Assembly (NCBI RefSeq): GCF_004349085.1
Contig: NZ_SMFM01000001.1
Location: 558,001 to 622,000, forward strand
Length of the DNA: 64,000 nucleotides
Direction: 5' to 3'
Source: Flavobacterium caseinilyticum
GTDB taxonomy: Bacteria > Bacteroidota > Bacteroidia > Flavobacteriales > Flavobacteriaceae
Part shown: piece after piece, positions 8,668 to 17,955 of the stretch
Layout: every line of letters starts with the position of its first letter
How positions within the stretch are numbered: position 1 is the first letter of the stretch
Program-made: the position numbers and the translations under genes
Notes under the pieces: generated by a model
Databases searched by the model: none
Seen by the model: only the letters and a program-made list of their open reading frames with translations
What the model was told of the DNA's origin: nothing

Positions 8668-9411
8668 TTAAGGTAAATATTTAGCAGTAAAGTTTGTTGT
8701 AATAAATCCGCCAGCAACGACAAGAATTTCAGATGGTTTTTTAGCAACATCTAATCCCGTAGTAACATTTACAACATCATCTCCTGCAAAATCTTTTGAA
8801 TTCGGATTAAGTAAACTTCTGATCGCAGAAGCATGTCTTGCTTCAACAGAAACTATTTTTCCTGCTAATAATAAATAATCAGGATTGGTGATCAATTTTC
8901 CAGCACCATTGTAGGCCGCTACTCCAGTATCTTCCAGTGCTTTTGCCGTTGCAAGGACTTGGCTGCGGTTGCTGAAATTTAAAGCGCCATAATCAAAAGC
9001 TAAATTGGGTAATAATTGGGTAGATGGATTTGGCAAAGCAGCTGTTAATGCCGTCTTGAAAAATTCTCTATGAATTACTTCATGACGATACAAATCTGTA
9101 AGCAAAACTTGTTCTTGCGCATTAAAGGTGGTTGTGAATCCTGAAGCGTTTACCACTTTAGTATAAAAATCAGCTTCTAACTGCTCTAGCGCATAGGCGT
9201 AGGTTAATACCCCGAAATCGCCACCTCCTAAATCAAATACTCCATTTCTTACTCCGGGTAATTGACTTTTTGAATCGTCTGGGTTGTCATCGTCGCTACA
9301 GCCTGCTAATAGCAAACCCGTGCCCACAACCGTGAGACCACTAATTTTCAGGAAGTTCCTTCTGTTTGTGAACGAAGGTTTTACTTCTTGATCTTTAACT
9401 ACATTTTTCAT
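8668..9411 (-). CDS. Ferritin-like domain lipoprotein with Tat-type signal
   Basis: 247 residues. The N-terminus has a twin-arginine motif (NRRNFLKISG) followed by a hydrophobic stretch and a lipobox (LLAGC), suggesting Tat export as a folded, lipid-anchored protein. The four helices carry YALEQLEADFYTKV, YRHEVIHREFF, ALEDTGVAAY and SVEARHASAIRSL, matching the downstream paralogue and the ferritin-like (Ferritin_2) family. A folded metal-containing cargo would explain the use of Tat. The two genes form an operon ending in the hairpin at 7783-7815. Confidence 0.8.
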   Translation of the reverse strand: MKNVVKDQEVKPSFTNRRNFLKISGLTVVGTGLLLAGCSDDDNPDDSKSQLPGVRNGVFDLGGGDFGVLTYAYALEQLEADFYTKVVNASGFTTTFNAQEQVLLTDLYRHEVIHREFFKTALTAALPNPSTQLLPNLAFDYGALNFSNRSQVLATAKALEDTGVAAYNGAGKLITNPDYLLLAGKIVSVEARHASAIRSLLNPNSKDFAGDDVVNVTTGLDVAKKPSEILVVAGGFITTNFTAKYLP

Positions 9412-9642
9412 AATTTAAACATTTAAAGGTTAATAGTTGTATTCTTTCTGATTGATGATTTAATATGTATATTTGCGAATAAGGACTGTTTTACTAAAAT
9501 CATTAGCATCAAACTGTATTTTATTTTGTTGATATTCAAATAATTAATGTAAAATTGATATAATTTTAATTGAGTTAATTATAAAATTAGTACAAATGTT
9601 TGTGTAATTCCCATATACGGTCTCCCGTTAACACCTTAAATT

Positions 9643-10665
9643 ATGAAAGCCAAAGCAACATTAAAACAAATCGCCAAAGAACTGAATGTCTCTGTTTCTA
9701 CCGTTTCAAAAGCGCTGAACGATAGTCCAGAGATTAGTGATTTAACTAAAATAAAAATTAAAGAATACGCAAAGCTTAAAAATTACAAACCCAATGTGAT
9801 TGGTCTGAACCTTAAAAACAGAAAAACCAAAACTATTGGTGTTATTATTCCAAATATTCTGAATTCCTTTTTTGCCAAAGTATTCAGTGGTATTGAGAAA
9901 ATAGCTGATGAAAAAGGATACAATGTTATTATGTGTATCTCTAACGAATCAGCAGAAAAAGAAGCGCATACGCTCGAAATGTTAAGCAATGGAACCATTG
10001 ATGGATTTATTGTTTCCGTTTCTGAAGAAGCTCAAAAAAACCAGGATTATGAGCATTTCTCTGCAATCATCAATGATGGAACGCCAATTGTTATGTTTGA
10101 CCGAATTGCAGAAGACGTTGATTGTGATAAAGTAATTGTAGATGATTTTGATTCGGCTTTAAATTCGACCCAACATTTAATTGATTTAGGGTGTAAGAAT
10201 ATCGCTTTGTTGTCCTCTATTGATAATTTGAGTGTAGGGAAATTAAGAGCCGAAGGATATTTGAAAGCATTGGAAAATAATAGTATTTCGGTAAACAATG
10301 ATATCATCTTAAGAACGGATTCAGAAGACGATTTAAAAGATAAAATCGAGAGAGTTCTTGAAAACAAAATAGACGGAATTTTTGCTTTAGATGAAAATGA
10401 TTCTGTTGCGGCTTTGCGTATCGCACTCAGAAAAGGGTTTAAAGTTCCGGAAGACATTTCTATTATTGGTTTCGCTGACGGAATTCTTGCTTCCCGTAGA
10501 TTGTCTCCTAGTTTAACAACCGTAAGTCAGCACGGAATAGAAATAGGAGAGGTAGCTGCTAAATTACTTATTGACAGATTAGAATCTAAAGAAGAGCATG
10601 TTCCTTATGAAACGGTGGTCATTAAAACAAAATTGAAAGAAAGAGAATCAACAAGAAAATTGTAG
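9643..10665 (+). CDS. LacI-family transcriptional regulator
   Basis: 340 residues. The N-terminal LacI helix-turn-helix (LKQIAKELNVSVSTVSKALN, with hinge region to about residue 60) is followed by a periplasmic-binding-protein-like sensor domain (IGVIIPNILNSFFAKVFSGI onward, with the end motif LTTVSQHGIEIGEVAAKLLI). It should bind an operator as a dimer and respond to a sugar or related small molecule. It has no obvious sugar-utilisation neighbour: the ferritin-like operon is divergent and polA convergent, so its targets are probably elsewhere. Confidence 0.88.
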   Translation: MKAKATLKQIAKELNVSVSTVSKALNDSPEISDLTKIKIKEYAKLKNYKPNVIGLNLKNRKTKTIGVIIPNILNSFFAKVFSGIEKIADEKGYNVIMCISNESAEKEAHTLEMLSNGTIDGFIVSVSEEAQKNQDYEHFSAIINDGTPIVMFDRIAEDVDCDKVIVDDFDSALNSTQHLIDLGCKNIALLSSIDNLSVGKLRAEGYLKALENNSISVNNDIILRTDSEDDLKDKIERVLENKIDGIFALDENDSVAALRIALRKGFKVPEDISIIGFADGILASRRLSPSLTTVSQHGIEIGEVAAKLLIDRLESKEEHVPYETVVIKTKLKERESTRKL

Positions 10666-10683
10666 CAACTCATTTTACAAAAC

Positions 10684-10728
10684 AAAAAAAATCTCTAATC
10701 GTTTTTGAATGATTAGAGATTTTTTTTT
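10684..10728. terminator. Bidirectional terminator between the LacI gene and polA
   Basis: AAAATCTCTAATC and its complement GATTAGAGATTTT around a 10-base loop, with long A and T runs on the outer sides. It serves both convergent genes. Confidence 0.88.
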
Positions 10729-10748
10729 GAATACAATAAAAGATAATT

Positions 10749-13592
10749 TTAATGCGCTTCCAGCCAATCTTTTCCCGCACCTAAATCAACATCTAATGGA
10801 ACATCTAACTTGAAAGCATGTTCCATTTCATGTTTAATCATCGGTTTGATTTTTTCGAGTTCATCATTATGCACATCAAACACAAGCTCATCGTGAACCT
10901 GCAATAACATTTTACTTTTCCAGTTTTCAGACGTTAGTTTTTCATGAATATTAATCATCGCAATTTTGATGATATCGGCAGCACTTCCTTGTATCGGCGC
11001 ATTTACCGCATTTCGTTCTGCACCACCACGAACAATGGCGTTTTGCGAGTTGATGTCTTTCAAATAGCGACGACGACCCAAGATTGTTTGCACATAACCG
11101 TTCTCTCTGGCAAATTCTATTTGTTCCTGAATGTAGGATTTTAATCTTGGATAGGTTTGATAATACGCCTCAATTAAATCAGCGCTCTCTTTGCGAGATA
11201 AGTTAGTTTGATTGCTCAATCCAAAAGCCGAAACACCATATATGATTCCAAAATTTACCGTTTTGGCATGGCTTCGTTGCTCGCGAGTCACTTCTTCTAG
11301 CGGTACATTAAATACTTTTGAAGCGGTAGATTTGTGAATGTCTTCATGATTTTGGAATGCCTTAATCATGTTTTCTTCCCCGCTTAATGCCGCAATTACA
11401 CGCAATTCTATTTGAGAATAATCCGCAGAAACCAAAGTATAATTTTCGTCTCTGGCCACAAATGCTTTTCTAATCTGTCTTCCGCGTTCAGTGCGAATCG
11501 GGATGTTTTGCAAGTTGGGATTATTCGAACTCAAACGACCTGTTGCTGCGACGGTTTGCATATAATCGGTGTGAATGCGATTTGTGATTTTATCTACTTG
11601 GTTTGGCAAAGCCTCGACATATGTGTTTTGAAGTTTTACTAATTGTCTCCAATCCAAAATGTCTTTTACAATCGGGTTTTCGGCGGCTAAATAACTCAAA
11701 ATTTCCTCTCCGGTTGCATATTGGCCAGTTTTGGTTTTCTTTTGTTTTACGCCTCCAATTTTCAATTTATCGAATAAAACATCGCCCAACTGTTTCGGGG
11801 AAGCCAGATTGAATTTTTCTCCTGCAGTTTCAAATATGTTGGCTTCTAAAATTTTAATGTCATCGCCTAATGTTTCCGACAGTGATTTCAGGAAATCCAC
11901 ATCAACACGAATTCCTTCTTTTTCCATATCAGCCAAGACTTGTACCAACGGAATTTCGATTTCCTCAAAAAGTTTTTTGGTTCCGGTTTTGTCTAATTCC
12001 AAAGTGAATATTTCCTTTAGTTGCAAAGTTACATCGGCATCCTCAACGGCATATTCTTTGATTTCTTCCAATGCAACGTCCCGCATTGATTTTTGGTTTT
12101 TTCCCTTTTTACCAATTAAAGTTTCAATGGATTGAGGCGAATATTTTAAATACGTTTCCGATAAAATATCCATATTATGACGCATATCCGGATTAATCAG
12201 ATAATGTGCAATCATGGTATCAAATAATTTTCCTTTTACGGTAACATTGTAATTAGAAAGAATCTTCAAATCGTACTTTAAATTCTGTCCAATTTTCTCG
12301 ATGTTTTCATTTTCGAAAAAAGGAATGAATTTCTCGATTAAAACGTTTGCTTCCTCTTGATTTTCCGGAAACGGAACATAGAATCCTTTTCCTTTTTCAT
12401 ACGAAAATGATATGCCGACTAATTCCGCGTGCAAAGCATCAAGCCCGGTGGTTTCTGTGTCAAAACACACTGAAGTTTGTTTTTGTAAATTTTGCAAAAG
12501 CAAACGCAAGCCTAAATCTCCTTGAATTATCTGATATGAATGTTCTGTATTTGCTAATGAGCTGTAATATTGATGGCGTGTTTCTTCCGAAGAATAATCT
12601 TGGATGGCACTTCCAAAAAGGTCGAACTGTTCTTCGTTTTTTGGTTGTGGTTTTTTGTATAGTTTCGCATCCGTTTCGGCTCCTTCCCTTTGGGAAGGCT
12701 GGGATGGGATTTTGAATATGGCATCAAATTGCTCTGCCATTCTTCTGAACTCTAATTCATTGAATAGCGCATCTGTTTTTTCTACATCTGGAGTTGATAA
12801 TTCATAATCGGTTTCATCAAAAATAACGGGACAATCCAGTAAAATGGTTGCCAAGGTTTTGGACAATAATCCTTTTTCCTTGTTAGCTTCAATGTTCTCT
12901 TTCATTTTTCCTTTCAGCTTGTCAGTGTTGGCTAAAAGGTTTTCCATAGTTCCAAATTCCTTCAACAGTTTTTTAGCCGTTACTTCACCTACGCCGGGAA
13001 GTCCCGGGATATTGTCGGCAGCGTCGCCCATCATTCCAAGAAAGTCGATTACTTGATCTGGTCGTTCGATTTCGAATTTCGCCAAAACTTCAGGAATTCC
13101 CCAAATTTCAATTCCATTACCCATTCGAGCAGGTTTGTACATGAAAATATTCTCGGAAACTAATTGTGCAAAATCCTTATCCGGCGTAACCATAAAGACT
13201 TTATAATTCTGTTTTTCAGCTTGTTTTGCAATAGTCCCGATTAAATCATCAGCTTCATATCCTTTTACTTCTACGATAGGAATATGCATGGCTTTCAATA
13301 GTTCTTGTATGTACGGAATGGCAATTTTTATGGCTTCGGGAGTGGCGTCCCGATGCGCTTTGTATTCCGGAAATATGTCATTTCGCAATTGGCTTCCGCC
13401 ATTATCAAAAGCTACGGCTAAATGGTCTGGTTTTTCTCTTTTGATAACATCCATTAATGAGTTCATGAAACCCATAATGGCTGATGTGTCCAGTCCTTTA
13501 GAGTTGATTCTTGGATTTTTTATGAAGGCATAATAGCCTCGAAAGATTAAAGCGTAGGCATCCAGGAGGAAGAGGCGTTTTTGTTGTGACAT
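10749..13592 (-). CDS. polA: DNA polymerase I
   Basis: 947 residues with the full three-domain layout. The 5'-nuclease domain is at residues 1-290 (FDNGGSQLRNDIFPEYKAHR). The 3'-5' exonuclease domain, around residues 350-530, keeps the D-x-E site in CFDTETTGLD. The family A polymerase domain has the TGRLSS region, motif A SADYSQIELR (about residue 725), motif B AKTVNFGIIYG (about 777) and motif C QVHDELVFD (about 900). It fills gaps and removes primers in replication and repair. It is useful here as an internal comparison for the polymerase-like gene at 47237. Confidence 0.98.
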   Translation of the reverse strand: MSQQKRLFLLDAYALIFRGYYAFIKNPRINSKGLDTSAIMGFMNSLMDVIKREKPDHLAVAFDNGGSQLRNDIFPEYKAHRDATPEAIKIAIPYIQELLKAMHIPIVEVKGYEADDLIGTIAKQAEKQNYKVFMVTPDKDFAQLVSENIFMYKPARMGNGIEIWGIPEVLAKFEIERPDQVIDFLGMMGDAADNIPGLPGVGEVTAKKLLKEFGTMENLLANTDKLKGKMKENIEANKEKGLLSKTLATILLDCPVIFDETDYELSTPDVEKTDALFNELEFRRMAEQFDAIFKIPSQPSQREGAETDAKLYKKPQPKNEEQFDLFGSAIQDYSSEETRHQYYSSLANTEHSYQIIQGDLGLRLLLQNLQKQTSVCFDTETTGLDALHAELVGISFSYEKGKGFYVPFPENQEEANVLIEKFIPFFENENIEKIGQNLKYDLKILSNYNVTVKGKLFDTMIAHYLINPDMRHNMDILSETYLKYSPQSIETLIGKKGKNQKSMRDVALEEIKEYAVEDADVTLQLKEIFTLELDKTGTKKLFEEIEIPLVQVLADMEKEGIRVDVDFLKSLSETLGDDIKILEANIFETAGEKFNLASPKQLGDVLFDKLKIGGVKQKKTKTGQYATGEEILSYLAAENPIVKDILDWRQLVKLQNTYVEALPNQVDKITNRIHTDYMQTVAATGRLSSNNPNLQNIPIRTERGRQIRKAFVARDENYTLVSADYSQIELRVIAALSGEENMIKAFQNHEDIHKSTASKVFNVPLEEVTREQRSHAKTVNFGIIYGVSAFGLSNQTNLSRKESADLIEAYYQTYPRLKSYIQEQIEFARENGYVQTILGRRRYLKDINSQNAIVRGGAERNAVNAPIQGSAADIIKIAMINIHEKLTSENWKSKMLLQVHDELVFDVHNDELEKIKPMIKHEMEHAFKLDVPLDVDLGAGKDWLEAH

Positions 13593-13938
13593 GAATTGTG
13601 ATTTTGTAAAGTTTTCAAAAGTACAAAACTTGTCAGATAAAGGAGTGCAGGAATAAATATTTCTTGGAGCAAATTAAACTTGGATTGAAAGTCAAAATCG
13701 TTTGTTATCATGATTTGGTATAATTTTTTTTGCGGTTACATGTAAAACAGGAAAATAATTACAAATGATTTATCGAAGTTTTTCCGAATATTTATAAATG
13801 TAGGTTTTTAAATATATAAAATTAAAAAAAGTGTATTTAAACGATTATATATGTATTTGAACGTTAAAATGTGTAGTTTTGAGTGTTGCTCTGATGGTAC
13901 TATTTGTTCCTAGTTTTAAATTCTCTAATTCTATTGTT
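13593..13938. other. Divergent intergenic region with candidate promoters for polA and the surface-protein gene
   Basis: On the minus strand a TACTTTTG box (13616-13623) lies 24 bases before polA but without a well-placed TTG. On the plus strand a TAGTTTTG box (13874-13881) lies 58 bases before the proposed start of the surface-protein gene. Otherwise AT-rich sequence with no gene seen. Confidence 0.45.
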
Positions 13939-15432
13939 ATGAAAAAACAGTACTTTGCTAAAAAGGTATCGTGTGCCTTTATGTTATTATTAATGACAAT
14001 TACTTCAACCATTTCTGCTCAAGTCGGAATTGGGACTATTACGCCTCACGCAAGTTCTGTGTTGGATGTATCTTCCACCACTCAAGGGATGCTAGCGCCC
14101 CGAATGACTACTGCCCAACGAACTGCAATTGTTTCTCCGGCCGATGGTTTGATGGTGTACGATACAGATCTAAAATCTTTATTTCACTACAATTCATCGA
14201 TTACCTCATGGAATGTAATTAATAGCGGAACTAACGGCCGACTTAAATTTAAGCGTATTAAATCTACAGATGTTCTGGCAACTGTTCTAAATGCTGAGAA
14301 AACGGCTGGTGGAGGAACTAAATATCTTTTAGATGCGGGAACCTTATATGAAATAAATGGACAAATTTTATTAGATCTTCCCATTGAATTGAATAATGCT
14401 TACATCGCAGGACAGGATTCTGGAGAGGATAAATTAGTTAAAGTTAGTGGAGATCTTTTTACAGGAACATCCGGCGGGTCAATTAGGGTGGTAACTTTAG
14501 TGGCATCTGGTGGGAATGTATTTAATATTTCAGGAGATGGAAACACAAATTTAATTTTAAGAGATTGTATAATAGCAAATTCAGCTAATGTTGGCTTGCT
14601 CAAAGGTTTTTCATTAGTATTTGTGAGTATTGTACAATATGTAGGTAATACAAACGGTATTGTTTACGAAAACATTAAAAAATTGTTGATTAATAATGCT
14701 GGGTGGTTTGGGGGTTCTTTACCTCTGGGTAATTCTGGAACTTATGAAAAAATTGTAGGGGAATTTGGTCAAGTGGCCAAACAAGGTGGATTTAGTGAAG
14801 TTATAGGAAGCAGTATTGGTTTTGATGTGTCAGCTAATCCTATTATAAACGCCAGTGCTACAATCGAATCAGTAGTTTTTTCAGGAGCATTGACCACCGG
14901 TAAATATGTGAATGGATATAGTCCTGCGATTTACTCTGGTTATAATTTTAATAACAGTTGGGATGTTCGTTGTGCAGGAATTCCAACTGAAGGTGATGCT
15001 GTAGCAGTAGGGGATATAAACTTTGACTATGCAGTTGGATCAGGAGTACTTACAGGTTTCTCAGGTAGCGGAGTAAAAACGAAAGTAGCAGGAGTCACGA
15101 CTTCCAATAATTTATTAAGGTTTTCAATTGATGCAACCAACAACAGATTAAAATATTTAGGTAAAAAGAAACGCTATTTTAACGCTAGTGGATCACTTTC
15201 TTTTCAATCCTCGACAGATGCTTCTACCTACATACTTTATGTTGCTAAAAATGGTACAGTCATTAATCAATCAAAGGTGTATACCAGGTCTAACTCAACA
15301 AATGATGTTTTGGCTATTCCATTAAACGCAATTGTAGAATTGTCGACAAATGATTACATTGAAGTATGGGCCGAGCGGTTTTCAGGCACCGGAAATATGC
15401 TGACTGTTTCTATGAATCTTGTAGTAGACTAA
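13939..15432 (+). CDS. Secreted flavobacterial surface protein of unknown function
   Basis: About 497 residues from the ATG at 13939, which begins the signal peptide MKKQYFAKK...TISAQ; the longer frame from 13879 adds residues ahead of it. The mature N-terminus VGIGTITPHASSVLDVSSTT followed by GMLAPRMTTAQR and SPADGLMVYDTD is a recurring head region of flavobacterial surface and tail-fibre-like proteins. The middle is a Gly/Asn/Ser-rich beta-helix-like region and the end a beta-sandwich-like segment. No enzyme motif is visible. Its own promoter box and terminator suggest a single-gene transcript. Likely cell-surface or adhesin-like, by inference. Confidence 0.65.
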   Translation: MKKQYFAKKVSCAFMLLLMTITSTISAQVGIGTITPHASSVLDVSSTTQGMLAPRMTTAQRTAIVSPADGLMVYDTDLKSLFHYNSSITSWNVINSGTNGRLKFKRIKSTDVLATVLNAEKTAGGGTKYLLDAGTLYEINGQILLDLPIELNNAYIAGQDSGEDKLVKVSGDLFTGTSGGSIRVVTLVASGGNVFNISGDGNTNLILRDCIIANSANVGLLKGFSLVFVSIVQYVGNTNGIVYENIKKLLINNAGWFGGSLPLGNSGTYEKIVGEFGQVAKQGGFSEVIGSSIGFDVSANPIINASATIESVVFSGALTTGKYVNGYSPAIYSGYNFNNSWDVRCAGIPTEGDAVAVGDINFDYAVGSGVLTGFSGSGVKTKVAGVTTSNNLLRFSIDATNNRLKYLGKKKRYFNASGSLSFQSSTDASTYILYVAKNGTVINQSKVYTRSNSTNDVLAIPLNAIVELSTNDYIEVWAERFSGTGNMLTVSMNLVVD

Positions 15433-15455
15433 AATAACATCATTCTAAAATTTAT

Positions 15456-15497
15456 AAATAACCACATTATTTAGTTATTAAAATAATGCGGTTATTT
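15456..15497 (+). terminator. Intrinsic terminator after the surface-protein gene
   Basis: AAATAACCACATTATTT pairs with AAATAATGCGGTTATTT (one mismatch) around an 8-base loop, 23 bases after the stop codon. Confidence 0.75.
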
Positions 15498-15619
15498 ATT
15501 TCCGAGTTAAATTTTCCGAGTGCACGTGCTTTCTTTGGCTTTAATCAACAGTTAAATTTTAACTAATACCAATCTATTTTAATTAATTCTTTTGTTATTT
15601 TGTCTAAAATTTGATTAAA

Positions 15620-16855
15620 ATGATCTTTCGTATTGTATTCTTGTGTTTAATTCTTCTTATTATTGAGCTTTATACTTTTCAAGTTTTAAAAACCTTGATA
15701 AAATCGAAGCCAGTATTGTTTTCAATCCAGGGTATAAGCATATTGGTTTTAATATATATAGTTTATTCTGTGATGCAATTTGATCGAAGCGTAGGCCAAA
15801 CGAGACAAATGATGGTTATCATGGGTTTGATGCTTATTGTCTATGTTCCAAAATTGATTTTGACTCTTGTACTCATGGGAGAAGATATCTTTAGATTGGG
15901 TGCTGGAACCGTAAATTATTTTGTGGATTATGACAAGAGCGCCGATTTCCTTAATTCCAGACGAAAGTTTATCAGTCAAATAGGGTTAGGATTAGCGGCA
16001 GTGCCGTTTTTATCTTTAATTTATGGCGTGACCGTTGGGAAATATAATTATAAAGTAATCAAACAACGCATTTTTTTTCCTGATTTACCGGAAGCTTTTG
16101 ATGGTTTTACAATTACTCATATATCAGATGTTCACAGCGGAAGTTTTGATAATCCTGAAAAAATTAATTACGCGATTGATTTAGTTAATGAACAAAATTC
16201 AGATTTGATTTTGTTTACGGGTGACATCGTGAATACGGATGCCAAGGAAATGCATCCTTGGATAGAAACATTCAACAGGATTAAAAAACACGAATACGGA
16301 AAATATTCCGTGCTGGGGAATCACGATTACGGAGAATATATAACGTGGCCAACAGAAGCAGCAAAAGAGGATAATTTCAAAGCCATTAAAAGTTTATACG
16401 GGGAAATAGGTTTCAATTTAATGTTGAATGAACATACTTTTATTCAAAAGGGCGATTCTAAAATTGCTTTAGTCGGTGTCGAAAACTGGGGTCATAATTT
16501 CAAGCAGGCCGGAGATTTGAATAAAGCTGCGGGACCTTTAACAAAAGAAGATTTTAAGATTTTGATGAGTCACGATCCTTCGCATTGGGAGCACGTCGTG
16601 CAGCATGATGAGAAACATTATCACCTTACGCTTTCGGGTCACACACACGGAATGCAATTTGGAATTGAAATTCCCGGTTATTTCAAATGGAGTTTGGCTC
16701 AATATGTTTACAAACAATGGGCGGGATTATATGAAAACTTAGGAAGATACGTTTACGTTAATAGAGGATTTGGTTTTCATGCTTATCCGGGCAGAGTAGG
16801 TATTATGCCCGAAATTACAGTTATTGAACTAAAAAAAGGGGTTAGTGTGGCGTAA
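15620..16855 (+). CDS. Membrane-anchored metallophosphoesterase
   Basis: About 411 residues from the ATG at 15620; a TTG three codons earlier is possible. The first 150 residues hold about four hydrophobic segments. A calcineurin-like phosphoesterase domain follows with all metal-binding blocks: ITHISDVHSGS, LFTGDIVNTD, VLGNHDYG, MSHDPSHW and LSGHTHGMQFG. It resembles the YkuE/UDP-2,3-diacylglucosamine pyrophosphatase-like membrane phosphoesterases. The substrate cannot be told from sequence. The thioredoxin-fold gene follows 73 bases later with a possible promoter of its own. Confidence 0.85.
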   Translation: MIFRIVFLCLILLIIELYTFQVLKTLIKSKPVLFSIQGISILVLIYIVYSVMQFDRSVGQTRQMMVIMGLMLIVYVPKLILTLVLMGEDIFRLGAGTVNYFVDYDKSADFLNSRRKFISQIGLGLAAVPFLSLIYGVTVGKYNYKVIKQRIFFPDLPEAFDGFTITHISDVHSGSFDNPEKINYAIDLVNEQNSDLILFTGDIVNTDAKEMHPWIETFNRIKKHEYGKYSVLGNHDYGEYITWPTEAAKEDNFKAIKSLYGEIGFNLMLNEHTFIQKGDSKIALVGVENWGHNFKQAGDLNKAAGPLTKEDFKILMSHDPSHWEHVVQHDEKHYHLTLSGHTHGMQFGIEIPGYFKWSLAQYVYKQWAGLYENLGRYVYVNRGFGFHAYPGRVGIMPEITVIELKKGVSVA

Positions 16856-16869
16856 TTCGTTTAAAATGC

Positions 16870-16877
16870 TACATTTG
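16870..16877 (+). promoter_or_regulatory. Candidate -7 box for the thioredoxin-fold gene
   Basis: TACATTTG fits TAnnTTTG and lies 52 bases before the start codon. No good TTG is found 19 bases upstream, so support is partial. Confidence 0.4.
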
Positions 16878-16928
16878 TAAAATAAATATCTCTTTTTAGT
16901 GAATTTTAAAAATTAAATTTTTGGTTTT

Positions 16929-17225
16929 ATGTCAAAATTTGGAGAACTTATAAATACGCAAGTACCTGTGTTAATTGATTTTTACACAGAATGGAACGAA
17001 TCTTCAGTTTCAATGCATCCTGTTATCAGAGATGTGGCTGCTGCTCTTGGCGATAAAGCAAAAGTGATAAAAATTGATGTGGATAAAAATCAAGAATTAG
17101 CAGATGCTTTGCGCATCAAGGGTTTGCCTACATTAATGATTTACAAAAAAGGTCAAATGATCTGGAGACAGTCCGGTGAATTAGACGCCAATACCCTTAT
17201 TGGAATCGTGCAGGAACAATTCTAA
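16929..17225 (+). CDS. Thioredoxin-fold protein without the CxxC active site
   Basis: 98 residues with the length and pattern of a thioredoxin: VLIDFYTEWN in the active-site strand, IKIDVDKNQELAD, and the cis-proline loop GLPTLMIY (Pro67). Where thioredoxins have WCGPC, this protein has W22-N-E-S-S, so both redox cysteines are replaced by Asn and Ser and there is no other cysteine. It cannot act as a dithiol oxidoreductase; a binding or chaperone-like role is inferred. It follows the metallophosphoesterase on the same strand and is convergent with the deacetylase. Confidence 0.85.
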   Translation: MSKFGELINTQVPVLIDFYTEWNESSVSMHPVIRDVAAALGDKAKVIKIDVDKNQELADALRIKGLPTLMIYKKGQMIWRQSGELDANTLIGIVQEQF

Positions 17226-17240
17226 TATTGTTTTTTGATT

Positions 17241-17882
17241 TTACAAAACATCACAATTGAAATTATTTTCTTTTAAAAAAGCGAGTGTTTTAGGTAGCAC
17301 ATATTCAAGATTTTTGAACGCTTTTACACTATCGTGAAAAATAATAATACTTCCCGGTTTTACATTTGATAACACATTATCCAAACATTTTTCTTTGGTG
17401 ATTGTTGTATCAAAATCAGCGCTAAGCACATCCCACATGATTATTTTGTAGCCTAATTTCTGTATTGCTTTTGACTGAGCAGTTTTTAATTTGCCGTAAG
17501 GTGGACGAAAGATTTTAGAATTTGAATTGTAATCTACAGTTTTTACGATCTCCTGTTCGCACATTCTAATATTTTCAATGTAAGCTTCAGTGGATGTTTT
17601 CCAGCCATTGAGATGATTGAAAGTGTGATTTCCTATACTGTGACCTTGGCTGATTACTTTTCTGAATATTTCGGGATGTTTTTCAATATTTTCTCCGATG
17701 CAAAAAAAGGTAGCTTTCAAGTTGTATTTTTTCAGTTGCTCCAAAACCCAATCTGTAACTTCCGGAATAGGGCCGTCATCGAAAGTGAGATAGACCGTGT
17801 TTGTATTCTTGGAAACATCCCAAATATAATTTGAGAATATTTTTTTGATGATCCAATTCGTTTTTATCCAGTAGAACTTCAT
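17241..17882 (-). CDS. Polysaccharide deacetylase (NodB domain)
   Basis: 213 residues. NodB motifs are in order: TFDDG (residues 33-37, catalytic base and metal Asp), HTFNH (H86 and H90 bind the metal), RPPYG (near 125), WDVLSADFD and IIIFHDS. Such enzymes remove N- or O-acetyl groups from cell-wall or surface polysaccharides. No signal peptide is evident at the N-terminus, so it may act in the cytoplasm or be anchored by its hydrophobic start. It lies 73 bases downstream of the GT117 gene on the same strand. Confidence 0.88.
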   Translation of the reverse strand: MKFYWIKTNWIIKKIFSNYIWDVSKNTNTVYLTFDDGPIPEVTDWVLEQLKKYNLKATFFCIGENIEKHPEIFRKVISQGHSIGNHTFNHLNGWKTSTEAYIENIRMCEQEIVKTVDYNSNSKIFRPPYGKLKTAQSKAIQKLGYKIIMWDVLSADFDTTITKEKCLDNVLSNVKPGSIIIFHDSVKAFKNLEYVLPKTLAFLKENNFNCDVL

Positions 17883-17908
17883 TTTTTAGTTTTAAAATTA
17901 AAAAAAAA

Positions 17909-17934
17909 ATAGCGACATTTTTCAACATCGCTAT
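17909..17934 (-). terminator. Terminator after the GT117-type gene
   Basis: On the minus strand an ATAGCGA stem (7 bp, 12-base loop) is followed by a long T run, 22 bases past the stop codon. Confidence 0.65.
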
Positions 17935-17955
17935 CTTTTCTAATTGTATGTAAAA

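Noticed and set aside
8649..8750. Longer start for the second ferritin-like gene overlapping the first
   Set aside because: The extra N-terminus lies within the upstream gene and pushes the signal-like region inward; the ATG at 8648 is preferred.
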